Shown here: piece by piece, positions 45,704 to 57,467 of the stretch
How the letters are laid out: each line of letters starts with the position of its first letter
Position numbering within the stretch: position 1 is the stretch's first letter
Source of the DNA: Thunnus maccoyii
Lineage: Eukaryota > Chordata > Actinopteri > Scombriformes > Scombridae
NCBI RefSeq assembly: GCF_910596095.1
Contig: NC_056544.1
Location: 13,129,155 to 13,193,154, forward strand
Reading direction: 5' to 3'
DNA: 64,000 nucleotides
The notes under the pieces: model-generated
What the model was told of the DNA's origin: nothing
Database searches by the model: none
The model's input: only the letters and a program-made list of their open reading frames with translations
Position numbers and translations under genes: made by a program

Positions 45704-48700
45704 TCAGAGCAGGCTGGCCAGGCTGGTTGTAGGTCCGTTCTGAGGCTGAAACTGCACAGGGGGAAGGCCATCGGTCCACTGGAACACAGCACATTACACA
45801 ATTTCTTTCAAAATCCGAGCAGAGTGGATTGATTTGCTGTTTCTAGGTGGACTGACAATATATTGACTGATTGATGCTGTGCTTACACTGATGAGGTTGT
45901 GCTCAGGGAGGCTGCAGGCCGCGATGTGGTCCTGCAGGAGCTGCTGGGAGAAGTTCTGATGCATCTGGGCTGCCTCGTGGGCGTCCATGGTGTTTCCACA
46001 AGCCTTGTTCAGATCTGCTGGGAAAAGATCTTTGTGAGTACTGATGACCACACTCATCAATACACTCAAGACATACAGTACTTTGCAAAAGTTAAGGCAC
46101 TAAAGGTAAAGTGAGGATGCTACAAAAATAATGCAATAAATTGTTTTATTTATCAATTAACGTCATACAAATGTCAGTAGAGAGAAAAACCTCTACTGAA
46201 TCAATATCTGGTGTGACCACACTTTGTCTTTAAAACAGCACCAGTTCTCCTCGGTACACATGCACACAGTTTTTCAAGGTATTTGGCAGGTAGGTTGTTC
46301 CATGCATCTTGGAGAACTTTCAGGATGTCTCAGTTGTTTCTGTCTCTTCATGTAACCCCAGACTGACTCCATGATGATGAGCCCTGATCTCAATATCATC
46401 TCTCTGGGAGCCATATCATCTGTTGCAGTACTCCTCGTTCATCTTATCACTGAATATAGTTCCTTATGACTCTGGTTATATGTTTGGGGTCATTGTCATG
46501 CTACAGAATAAACTTTTGCTCAGTACTGTATATCACGTTGTCTCAGTGTGATGGTTTGTTTCTTCAACCACTTTGTTCCTTTGTCCCTAAGCCTTGTCCA
46601 CTTCTAATCCAGTCTTGGCTTTTTAGTGACCCTCTAGCCCTTCCTCTGGTGCCACCATAAGGGCAATATGTCCACTTGCACACCAGAAATATGATGATCT
46701 AATGGGCAGATTGCAGTGAAATGTACTGAGCAAATCTACTGTACAGTATGTGCTCTGAGGATGAAGTCTTTCCATTTTGGACACACCATCAGCTTTCCTC
46801 TTGCACCCCCCTCAGGACAAATTGTAAACTTACCTTCCTAGCCTTTGAATTGCCACCTACATCTCAGATTCGTTTAGTGATTAAGAATGAAATTCAGTCT
46901 GATTATCAGCCTGCTGAGGATCAATAAAGTATCATCTAATTTTAATTGTAATAGACATTTTAGCTTGCAGGAGAGTCAAGGTTTTAGACATTCTCGTTTG
47001 AATACATTTTGGGAAAATATTTCCTGTATCAAAACGTTACCATTAAACCTAATATTGACTTCAGTGTGAGGTAAGCTTTGCCGTACCTTTGAGCAGTGCA
47101 GAGGACCAGAGCTGCACAGACATATCTGGGATCTTGCTGGCCAGTTGCATGGCAGGAACCACCATATTGTTACTTTCCTGGAGAAAATATGGAACCAGAA
47201 ATGTACTCATGATCATCCTAAGACATTACTGTATGTGGTTTTAATGCATGAGATGGTCGGAGATATGTAGACTCACCCTGTGATTCCCCAGGACAAAGAA
47301 GATATGACCCAGTAGGACTAGTGAGCAGGCAGTCAGCCTGTTTAGATCCTCAGCATTTGACATCTTTAGAGTCTCCCTTAGAAATCTTCTGTTGATGCAA
47401 ATTTACATGTTAAGCTTACTTGCTTTAAATATAAGGACAAAACATTAAGACTGAATGTAGCTGTTCTTACTTTGCCTCATTGTAACGTCCCTGGAAAAAA
47501 GACAGGAGTCCCCTGATGTAAAAAGCTGCGGCTCGTAGACAATGAGAGCTGAAGAAGTCAAAATTATATTATTTTAAGGACCTGAACAAAATATGAACAA
47601 ACATGATATGATGTTGCATCTATAGTCACCTGACAGGAAAGTTGTGATCGGGGTTAATCCTCTCTAGAAGGCTGTACAGCTGTTGATTCAAGAGGTAAGT
47701 TAGATTCAAAATTTAAAAAAAAACAAACAAAAAAAACCAGTAACACACATTTGCATCCATTTTTATGCTGGATGGAGAAGCAGCTCTCTCACCTCTTGAT
47801 GTCTGTTGCCTTCCCGGATGTAGACGCTGGCCAGGTTGGTCACAATGAACGTCCACAGCTCCTGGTGTGTTGTCATCTGACAGAGGGAAGAAACAGCGAC
47901 AACATTAAAATCATCAAAGCATCATTTCCTCAGTTATACTGCAAGCTTTTCGGGAAACTGGTGGCATGATCACCGTTTTCAGAAACATTTACAGACTTGT
48001 TGGCTGGTTAATGACAATAAATCTACTGAGTTTAAAAGATCTGGATAAACCCAACCCCAGGGAACTTTAACTGATCTACTAACTAAAAACACACTAAATT
48101 GTAGATGTGACATTATGAAATTCACCTGTAGAGCAGCAGTGAACTGAGCCTCTGCATTATCCATGCAGTTCACAGAAATACAGTAGAGGCCCTGACACAG
48201 AAAAAGAGGAAACAGATGTGAATGGTTTATATTATCTGGGACAGATGCATCTAGTAAATAGTAACAGTGAGCAATTCTGCAGCTATTTTACTCTGCAACT
48301 GAGGCAAAACATAAACAAGAAAAAAGGGAAAGGTCCTACAACATGTGTTAGTAGGATACAAAGTCCATTATTATAGTCAACACACTGCATGGGACACCAG
48401 TTGAAAGGCAATGGCTGAGCTTTGATAAAGGCTACAAACAACAACAACATATTGGTTTCAATGAACTTAAGTCCAACAGTCATTCCTGAACATTGTCATT
48501 CTTACAGATGTATCATGTCCCATTTCTCTAATCATCAGCATGCCTTTGTTTCCCTTTTAGTGACAGTGTTTTCTTTGCTTGTAGACTTACGAGTAGTGTG
48601 TGAAGCTGAGCAGCATGATTTGTAAACAACCTGGGAGACTGCTGGCAAAGCTGGCAAACCTGAGAAATCTTAACACAAACAGGAATTATCACCATCTTAA

Positions 48701-51700
48701 GCGGAAAACAGACAGTTACAAAGCAGACTTGTGTTCGAGAATCAGTCCTTTTATTCATCATCCACTCCTGACTGGCGACATACAGCCGGTGACTCACCTC
48801 TTGTAACGCTGTGGCTTTGTGTCCGGTGACCAGCCGACACATGATGATGTGCTCCAGTAGGATGACTTGGAACGTGGACAGGATGGGACTGTTGTCCAGC
48901 ACTTTGAACACAAACAGACGGATCAGAGTTAGTTCAACATTTCTGTCACTGAGGAGGAAATAAGCAGCGAATATTACAACAAACTTACTCTTCAGCTTCT
49001 CCAGCTGCATGAGAGCTTTGTCCGTGTACTTCTGCGCCTTCTCCAAGTAGCCCGCCTGCATCGAGTGCATCACCGTCACCTTTTAACAAAACGTATCATG
49101 TTTCAGTTGCTTTGCGGCGCAGACACAGAAATATTATTTAAAAAATGTTGAATTGCACAAGAGTAAAAACCACCTGCGTGTGTGACAGAATCTCACCAGG
49201 TACACAAGCACACACATATGCTCCTTGGGCAGCCAGTGGAAGAGAGCAGCTGGATTAGTGGGAAGGATCTCATCGTCATGGAGAGTGGAGATGGTCTGGA
49301 TACACTGCTGAAGCTGCTTCAGACACGGCTTCACGCTCTTTACCTAAAACCAACATGTAGATCAACAGTCTGACTTTGTCACTTTAAGCATCACATCCCA
49401 TCAGAGAAGCAGCTAATTATTATTTTCGTGATCGGTTAATCTGCTGATTATTTTCTCAATAAATCTTTTTATCTATAAAATGTCAGAAAATAGCGAAAAT
49501 GCTGGTTTTGATTTCTTAGAGACCATAGTGACGTCTTCAGTATCTTGTTTTGTCTGATCAACAGTTCAAAATCCAAAGTTATTCAGTTTACAATCATGTA
49601 TGACAGAAAAGCGTCAAATACTTACATTTGAGGTGATGTAAACAGCAATTTTTTTGGCATTTTTGCCAAAAGGTGTCATTTCCCTTCAAGTGTGTGTGTG
49701 TTTGTGTCTGTGCACACAGCCTAGGAAGTAAGTATTACAATTTGAAAGACTAAAACAATTATTGGATAATCAAAATAGTTGCCAATTAATTTTCTGTTTA
49801 TCAACTTATTTATGAATTGAATAATATATTAATTGACTAATCGTTGCAACTCTGTATATGATCAAGAATGCTTTTAATTTTACACAATAAACATGAATCA
49901 ATCTATTAGATAATTATATTAACTGTTAATTACCATCACCAAGAGAAGCCTCTCCTACATACAGAGTGAGGTTGCAAAAACACTTTTTCTGTCCTAATAT
50001 TGACTACAGCTGTTATACTTAAGGGCTCAGCAAACACCTGTTTACATTACGATTCATTAATTGAATCAACAACGACAGCTTTTACGGTTACTAGTTTAGG
50101 GTTATGTGTAAATATAATTCACTGAATAAGTTTTCCTTTAAATTTCAAATGTTTGTGTGAAAAATGCAAAGAACCTTCCTGTATTAGACATGGGCTTTTA
50201 AGACTGGGAAGATAAACCATTTCATATTGTATCTGAGCCTTTCATTTGCATAATATTGAAAAACCACAATGAGACAAACTGAATGGATACATCTGTACCT
50301 GTCCAGCATCCAGGTAGTGTGTAACCTGCAGCACCAGGAAGAAAACTCGGAGGGACTCCTTCTGAATGGGGTTTCCCTGCCAGTTCTCTACAATAGTCCC
50401 GCACAGCGTCAGCAGAGGGTGCACTTCGCTCAGCTTCCTCTCCATCAGCAGCAGCTGCAAACCCCACAGAGACACATGCAGTTTACAGAGTTGCATCTTG
50501 ACACTAACAGCATGTAGTGTGACTTTAATTTGCAGTATGATTTAAACTCACCATTCCTTTACTTAATAAGAACAGAGCTCTGCAGTAAAAGAAAAGAATA
50601 CCAAACTTAATGTGAGAAAATGAGCATTAAAACAGAGATCAATGTGGAATCCTGTGTTCTCAAACATAAATCTGCTCCTGTTCACCTTGTGTACTCTGAG
50701 CCCATGACTCTTGCATACTCTGCTCCGACTCCTAGCAGGTCACAGGCGGATACCAAATCCTTCTCCAGTGCATGTAGTTGCTGAGAGAGAGAGAACATCC
50801 TGCATATAACTGAAACATGCTGCCAATAAGATGAGTACGTTGGTGATAGATGTTATTTTCTTACTGCCAGTTGAAAAAGCAGTCTGCAGTGCCAGTAGGG
50901 AGTTTGCTGAGAGATCTGGATGGCCTTACGCAGCACTGGCTTTGCCGAGTCCACCAAGTTCTTAAAAAGATGCCAACAGATGAGTTCAACTAAGACAGAG
51001 AAAAACCACCAGCAGCATCCGCTACAGAAAGTACAGGAAATTATTTTACTCTTGTGTTTAAGTTAAAGCCTAATTAATATTTCTACGTGATAAAACAACA
51101 AAACGCAGTTTCCCACTGAAACATGAATCTTTGTGAACTTTTCACATCACATTAGGATAACTGGATGCAAGTCGGGCTGCAACTAACTTAGCAGAGTATG
51201 GCTTTCATGATCAATTATTCTACCAAATGTGATGAAAATCCATGGTGGTGTCACAGCAACACTCCAAAACTTTTATATTCAATATCTTTGAATATAAAAC
51301 AGAGAAAAGCAGCAAACTCTCACATCCGAGAAGCTAGAACATGAGAATGGTGAGCTTTTTGTGTTTGATCAATGAATTAGACAATTAATAAATTGTCAAA
51401 ACAGTTGCAGATTGATTTGCAACAGATGGACTCACCTACCTGTTGACAATAAAACTCTGACAGGATACTTGCTGCTTCAAACTTCACATCTTCAAATTGA
51501 GAAATCTGAAGTAAATAATTGAGGAACTGCCCCATAATCTGCGAGCTTAGTGCCAAAATAACTCCTGAGCATCTTCCTAGGACTATGAGATGCATATGAT
51601 TATGAGGAAGATGCAATGATGCTGAGGTCACACACCTTGTATTAATTTGCATTTAAGCTCATATTCAGAAAAAGGATACTTGCTGAGATATGAACCACTG

Positions 51701-52046
51701 TGGAAACAAAAAGAAAACACTATATTAATGTCAGCAACAGCAGTGAAGTGATGGTGCAGTGAATGAAAAAGGTATCACACACCGCTGGACGTGTTTCCAG
51801 TGTGTAACTCACCGCCTTCTCCAGGTGAGTCTGGGCCAGCTCGCTGTTCTTTGTGTGACGGTACAGCACCGAGCCCAGCTGGAGGTGAGTCCGGGCCTCG
51901 ACCCTCGGAGGCGGCTTGAACTGAAACACTGCCTGCAGACAGTGGACGCACAGACGGATCTTCGGCGGACTCGACGTGCGGAAATGTTCTGCAAAGCCCA
52001 GTAGGGCCAGGTACCAGGGCTCCGGGGCGTCTGTGCTCGCGGCCAT
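45704..52046 (-). CDS. mau2: MAU2 chromatid cohesion factor (SCC4, cohesin loader)
   Basis: A TPR-superhelical protein that wraps the N-terminus of NIPBL to load cohesin onto chromosomes. Nineteen minus-strand coding exons, all phases closing: 52046-51813, 51697-51680, 51505-51440, 50960-50865, 50780-50686, 50579-50552, 50454-50299, 49343-49197, 49079-48989, 48901-48798, 48668-48591, 48191-48126, 47876-47793, 47679-47630, 47548-47471, 47388-47277, 47177-47087, 46014-45887 and 45778-45704; 598 aa (human 613). Landmarks: [137 protein letters not shown] and the end TSLASLL. The N-terminus lacks the Ala-rich extension of mammals. Exon 2 is an 18-nt microexon. A decayed Tc1 element sits in the penultimate intron and two MITE copies in others. 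Confidence 0.97.
46074..46530 (-). mobile_element. Decayed Tc1-like transposon in a mau2 intron
   Basis: The ends TACAGTACTTTGCAAAAGTT and AACTTTTGCTCAGTACTGTA are inverted repeats. The inside, read on the minus strand, is the C-terminal part of a Tc1-type transposase with frame shifts (words equivalent to [24 protein letters not shown]). It is internally deleted and inactive. Confidence 0.75.
49405..49853. mobile_element. MITE family A, copy 7
   Basis: Core words TATAAAATGTCAGAAAATAG, CTTGTTTTGTCTGATCAACA and GATAATCAAAATAGTTGCCA; the right end is TTGACTAATCGTTGCAACTC. A TG run interrupts the middle near 49690. It is in the intron between mau2 coding exons 7 and 8. Confidence 0.8.
51174..51410. 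mobile_element. MITE family A, copy 8
   Basis: The left end is GGGCTGCAACTAACTTAGCA and the right end is TTGTCAAAACAGTTGCAGATT. The internal AAACAGAGAAAAGCAGCAAAC is shared with copy 9. It is in a mau2 intron and ends within 30 bp of an exon. Confidence 0.7.
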
Positions 52047-52291
52047 TCCAGCCGCCCGGAGACAGAATATCAACAAAAATATATGAATCTACCCCCTGAC
52101 TCCCGCCGCCACCGCTGGCCTCTCTCAAAATTTTACCTACTACTTTTTGGTTTTTACGGCGGTTGGCAACCAGCGTGTTAGGTGCATTACCGCCACCTCC
52201 TGCTTCGGGGTGTGGACCAGAGATTAAAGGACCAGTGTGTAAGATTATTGGCATCTAGCGGTGAGGTTGCAGATTACAACTATCTGAATAG

Positions 52292-52628
52292 TACGGTGGC
52301 CCTGAAGTGTACATCACAATGACAAATAGGAAAACACAACGACAAATGACAAAACACAACAGCAAATCAAAAAACACAACAACAAATAAAACACGACAAC
52401 AAAAGAGAAAGCACGACAACAAATCACAAAACACAACAACAAATAACAAACACAACAGCAAAAGCAGAAAACACAACAACATTAACTTCTACTAGAAAAG
52501 GTAGGTACCTGCTATCGACAAAGCTTGTTGCTGATTGGACGCTTTCCTATTGACAAGGATCATCGCTGATTGGACGGACGCACTGTTCGTCTTTCTAACA
52601 GGAAGGAGTCACTGTCCTATCTATCTAC

Positions 52629-52664
<36 letters not shown>

Positions 52665-53078
52665 ACATATATATATATATATGAAAGCATTTGGATCTTC
52701 GTTTTTTTTTTTTTTTTTTACTTCACACGAAAAACAGAGAAACAAAGTAATACATTGATTGTTTATCCTGTTATGAATCAAGTTGAACACAGCTTTGGGT
52801 GGAGACTTCAGGGACCCCAAATGAAGGCAGACAGCGCCTCCTTCCTGTTAAAAAGACAGACAGTGCGTCCGTCCAATCAGCGATGATCCTTGTCAATAGG
52901 AGAGCGTCCAATCAGCAACAAGCTTTGTCAATAGCAGGTATCTACCTTTTCCGGTAGAAGTTAATGTTATTGTGTTGTCTGCTTTTGCGGTTGTGTTTTG
53001 TTATTTGTTGTTGTGTTTTTTGATTTGCTGTTGTGTTTTGTCATTTGTCGTTGTGATGTGCACTTCAGGGCCACCGTA
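52292..53078. mobile_element. Foldback element with sub-terminal tandem repeats
   Basis: The ends TACGGTGGCCCTGAAGTGTA and TGCACTTCAGGGCCACCGTA are inverted. The arms continue inward for more than 200 bp (AGCTTGTTGCTGATTGGACG pairs with CGTCCAATCAGCAACAAGCT). Each arm carries tandem copies of an AACAACAAATCACAAAACAC-like unit of about 20-22 bp. It is flanked by the direct repeat GAATAG (52286-52291 and 53079-53084), a plausible target-site duplication. The centre holds CTAT and AT microsatellites and a T run. No coding frame. Confidence 0.85.
52616..52682. repeat. CTAT and AT microsatellites
   Basis: About twelve CTAT units followed directly by an AT run, in the centre of the foldback element. 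Confidence 0.95.
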
Positions 53079-53103
53079 GAATAGCCCTTCCCTCACCCTC
53101 TCC

Positions 53104-53936
53104 CATGGATGTATTATAAGAGCTGGATATACTGAACCGAAAATTGTTTGGTTGGCACATACCATGGATGTATGAAGAGAACTGGATACAGGGATAGTGC
53201 CGGGCTTTGAAGCCAATTTGATATAGCGGCCAAATCATATAATTACAATGTCACGTGACACTACTGGGCCCAAAAAGACTTTTTCCCATAGACTTACATT
53301 TTGAAAGAAACATCTGTAAATCAGCGGATATGTTTTTATGAGTGTCAATACTCCCGCCAAAATTACTTGTTTCAGTATTAGAATTTGATCCATTCGGTCT
53401 GGTCACATTTTGAAAGTCTAGAAGAGCTGCACGATTGAATCATTTTATCCCCATTCAAGTTAGCCAGAGGGATAAACTGGATGTTATCCATCTTGGCCAG
53501 CGGAAGTCTCTAGTGAGCATACTCCATGGGCGCATTGGGCCCATAGAGTGTGCGCAGTATGTTTTCGCCACTGAGCAACTTTCATAGGAATGAATGGGGC
53601 CCTGCCTCCGTATCCAGTATCCACTCTTTATACATCCATGGCGCATTGTGATGATGTCACAGATTTTTAAGTTGCTTTTCTTAGCGCGAGGAAAGTTTGA
53701 CAAATATAAAACCTCTAAGAATCAAAAAGTCATAATGGAAAGTCATAATTGTCCTTGTTTGCAGCTCGAGGTGTCCTGTCAAGAGTTTAACAAACATCTC
53801 TTTTACAACGGTGGTCCATGGGAAAAATGCTTTTTGGGCTGCAAGGGGGATTTTTCAGTGCAATGCCACCACTTAACACTGGTTGGCAGCAAGGCTGAGT
53901 GGTGGTGCCCTATCCAGCGCTTACAATACATCCATG
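53104..53936. mobile_element. Inverted-repeat element (CATGGATGTATT ends), second insertion
   Basis: The left end CATGGATGTATTATAAGAGC (then TGGATA) and the right end TATCCAGCGCTTACAATACATCCATG are inverted repeats. It lies within the outer element: the outer sequence CCCTCACCCTCTCC on the left resumes as CCTTCTCCTTTCAAGTGTG on the right. It contains a third, related insertion. Confidence 0.7.
53162..53641. mobile_element. Inverted-repeat element (CCATGGATGTAT ends), innermost insertion
   Basis: The left end CCATGGATGTATGAAGAGAA (then CTGGATAC) and the right end GTATCCACTCTTTATACATCCATGG are inverted. It is related to the 53104-53936 element at its ends and sits inside it. No coding frame. 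Confidence 0.7.
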
Positions 53937-54223
53937 CCTTCTCCTTTCAAGTGTGTAGGAGAACCTACACTAAAAACGTGAAACGCCCTCTCAAAAGCCA
54001 GTGTTTGGTTTGTCTGTTCTTGGCTACTATGGAAATATGGCGGGTTCCGTCGAAGAGGACTCGCTCCCTATGTAGATAGAAAGAGCTCATTCTAAAGGTA
54101 ACGAAAAGAAAACAATTCTTATTTTCAGGTGATTAAACACTAATAAAAACATACTTATAAATATTATATTCCATTTCTGCCACTTCGCTAGATGCCACTA
54201 AATTCTACACTCTGGAACTTTAA

Positions 54224-54714
54224 ATCAGTTGGGTCTAGATGGTTGCCCTAGATATGTGAAACTATTGCAAGATTTGTGAGTGCTGTGTCATCATTGTGCA
54301 CATTGTACAAAATAATTATGTTTTATGATGTGACAACGCTGTGGTTAAGGTCTGGTTAGGTTTAGGCACAAAAACATTTGGTTCGGGTAAGTGAAAGATC
54401 ATGATTTGGGTTAAAATGATCACTCTCACCAGATATTTCACGGGTCTGGGGTTACCATCTAGACATTAAATCCTACCCATTCATTTTGTCTGTCTAATAA
54501 ACTCAAAGAAATCTCTACTGCTCAAGCCACTTGGCAGGTTCATTTAAGTTTTAATGCTGAGCTTCTGAACTCCAGTTTCTCAAGTTCTTCCTTTATATTT
54601 TATCTTTCTTGATCATACTTAGTAATACTCTATCATTGCATGTGTAAGACTCCTCAGCCTGACAGTGCTCATATAAACCGGTTGGATGCTTTCCTATTAT
54701 ACTGAACGTGCTGT
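54224..54714. other. Spacer, no gene seen
   Basis: AT-rich sequence between the nested elements and the LINE relic. The part from about 54550 may be the 3' tail of the LINE relic. Confidence 0.35.
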
Positions 54715-55760
54715 TTAAGTTGGAATGACCTGCCTTGTTCTGTTGCAAATTACCTCTTCTTTCCTTGACCTACCTATATTTCTTACTGTTGAATTGACTT
54801 TGTGGTTTAAGCTGTATAGAAACCGACCCCTTATTTCAGTATTCCACTTTCCTTGCCACTCTTCTATTGGTTTACTCCAAACTGTTACCTTGACCTCTGA
54901 TTTGATTAATGGGACTTGTAAATGTATGGTGTCTCTATGTAAAGATTGTTTTGCTAATCTGTCCACCTCCTCGTTCGCCCTCAGACCTACATGTGCCAGA
55001 ACCCACATTAACCCAATGGACATACCTTGTCAAATGAGTCTGGAATGAGCTTGTTATTCTTTGAACAGAATATCTTGTCAGCTGGAGTTGATGGAGCTCA
55101 GGCTCTTGAGAAGTGAAACATAATTAGAGCAGTGTTTCCTGGTTTATTCTGCGCTACCCACTGCAGAGCCAAAAGTACTTCCAGCATCTTCACTGAGTAG
55201 ACTCCAAGATAATTTGAGTTTGTTTTATTCCAACAACTTTCCTGTGTGGAACTGAAAAAGCTGTTGTCTGATGTTCTCGATCTTTTGACCCATCTATATA
55301 TACTTATTGGGAGCAGTGCTCTCTTACATGGACTGAAAATGCTGCTAACAGGTCCACATTCCCTTTCTCTGTCTGCGGTGCTGTTGTGTCCATGGCTCAA
55401 TCTCTGGAATAACTACTGTTGGGCTCAACTTGATTTATTAACCCCCATTTTCTCTGCATATATTTTGCCAGCCCACCAGAAGCTTGGTCCTCTGCCTGGT
55501 TCCCACCACTCCTGTATTACCACTTTTGTGGGGTGTTGCTCTTTATGCCCTTTGAGGTTAGCCCAACTGCTTTCTTCTAATATCTAGTGGCATCTCTCCT
55601 GCCAGAACCTGCAGGGCTGTGAAAGGGGTTAACTTCACCACTCTACCACACTGTGTCAGAGCTTTTATCTTAAACTTTTTCAACAGTTTTTGAGGCTGAA
55701 CCATATATCACACCACCATAATCAAGCACAGAGCAGATCATTGCCACATAGATAGTTTCT
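54715..55760 (-). mobile_element. Decayed non-LTR retrotransposon with RNase H domain (I/Nimb-like)
   Basis: Read on the minus strand from about 55740: ICSVLDYGGVIYGSASKTVE (end of the reverse transcriptase region), then HKEQHPTKVVIQEWWEPG, then YLGVYSVKMLEVLLALQWVA, then VLAHVGLRANEEVDRLAKQS near 54940-55000. The last two match the active-site helix and the AHVGxxxNExxDxLAK block of RNase H in the I/Nimb group of LINEs. Several stops and frame shifts show it is inactive. Clade assignment is from memory. Confidence 0.75.
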
Positions 55761-57300
55761 AATGAAGAGAAGTTTATATTTTATACTTCAATCATTTGCA
55801 TGAATCTGAGTACTAGCACTAAGCAGTTGTCATTAAAATAAGACTGCCTGAATAATAGTGTGACAAACATAACATAAATTCTGGTGCAAATCAGGTTATA
55901 ATAGTGACATAACAGTAACAACAGTAAAATATTTACATATACCCACTGTGAAAATATGCATTTTATGGCATTCATCCACTAGACGTGGGAGTTTTATCAC
56001 AGGAATATTATGAATCACTAAAAGGCTTCATTTGTTTTGAAGGGAAAGTTGCAAAAATAAAACTTTCATTCAAAAGCGCATGTATATGTCTGCCCCATAT
56101 AAATGACATAACACTTCCCTCTTCTTGATATGAAACATACTGCTGCTCAAAATGTCCTGGTCTTCTATTTATGGTGACTTGAATTGGAAAAAGGCATGGA
56201 GAATATCAGACAAATATTGAATTAACGATGAAATGAGGTGTTGTCTGAATATCAATTATTCTTGTGATTTCTGCGGTTTAAACAAAGAAACACATTTTCA
56301 CTTATTTTTCCATGTATATATGTATTCCAAAAATTTTGGATTGATATGCAAAACTTTTGATCTGGAAAAAACAGGAAAAATGGTCCATGCTTTATGGTAG
56401 TGATATTTTATTTTATTTTATTTATATTAAATATATTTATATCTATATTCATTTATTTTAAAATAACTCAATGGACAAGAATTTTAGCTTTTTAAGTCAA
56501 CTGATTATATTTTTTGGCAAATTTCATACACATAAAATGAAATGAACCAATAGAAAAACAAACTTAACTTTGTTATAATTGATATTACAATTCTCCAGTC
56601 AAGCTGCAAAATAAAAAAGCAACAAAGACTCAAACAATAATTGAAATGAAATTATTGACTAATATTACGTGATTATTAATCTATACCCCTTTATTTATTT
56701 ATTTATTCCTCCTCTTATGTATTAGTTTGCCTTTATTAAATGTAAAAAGCTTCTTGCACAACCCCTTTACTGAACGTTTTTATTTTATTTTATATTTTTA
56801 TGTCATAATTTAATTTCCTGGCACTTTGTTTCCTCTTTTTGTTCTTCATACTTGTTTATATGTTACTGTTTTTTTGAGTTTGACTGTTGTCAGTGGAGTT
56901 GAGAAAAACAAACAAACAAGAAAACAAACAAATATTAGCTACTCCATTTGTACATTTATTCACAAATAATGACCTTGGTGATAAAAATAATGGAGCTACA
57001 TACTATCCTGAGCTCACATTTTCAGTGTGTGGAACTATAATCACCGCAGTGTGTCTCACCCGAGCAAATATATGCGAGGGACGCTCTTGCGGAATTTGCT
57101 ATTCACGTAAACGGATCCGCACAATTCACGGCCCGCGCTCGTTGCTAGTAGCAACCAGAAGAGAACACAGCCGACTACGCAAAGTGCGTAAATCGACAGC
57201 GGTGGTTGGTTCAGTCATAACAGTGGAGCAGGCTCTCTGTAACTGGGCGGTGGTATTAGCAGGTGATGTGACTTTTATATTTTACGACGATATCATTTCT
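55761..57300. other. AT-rich spacer before armc6, no gene seen
   Basis: Very AT-rich from 55760 to about 56900, with TTTA-type runs near 56406 and 56690. A more CpG-containing stretch from about 57050 leads into the armc6 start. An open frame at 56887-57336 has no recognisable domain. Confidence 0.45.
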
Positions 57301-57467
57301 GAAGTGAGAAAATCCTACATTACAGCAGCATCGTAAATGTCAACAACCATAGTCACCAACATCATCTATCAGCTATCAGACGCTACCAATCAACGCCATT
57401 GATCTGAATCGTCTTTTGACAACGCCGTTATCTCACTGCATTACAGAGTGGACAATAACGTGGAAAA
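57301..57467 (+). promoter_or_regulatory. armc6: armc6 5' flank and 5' UTR
   Basis: Sequence directly upstream of the armc6 ATG. No TATA box. A possible splice acceptor (CTGCATTACAG, ending near 57446) would make the first coding exon preceded by a non-coding exon. The start site is not determined. Confidence 0.4.

Larger units (their letters stand above)
52224..54223. mobile_element. Outer DNA transposon, host of a nested set
   Basis: The left end TTAAAGGACCAGTGTGTAAG (continuing to GGCATCTAGCG) and the right end CGCTAGATGCC...CTCTGGAACTTTAA are inverted repeats of about 38 bp. Internal pieces at about 53940-54110 (GTAGGAGAACCTACACTAAA, AGCCAGTGTTTGGTTTGTCTG, GTCGAAGAGGACTCGCTCCC) match a common teleost element of that type. 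It begins about 180 bp upstream of the mau2 start codon, and three other elements have inserted into it. Confidence 0.8.

Noticed and set aside
56887-57336. 149-codon + strand open frame before armc6
   Set aside because: No family resemblance and a poor start context. It overlaps the presumed armc6 promoter.
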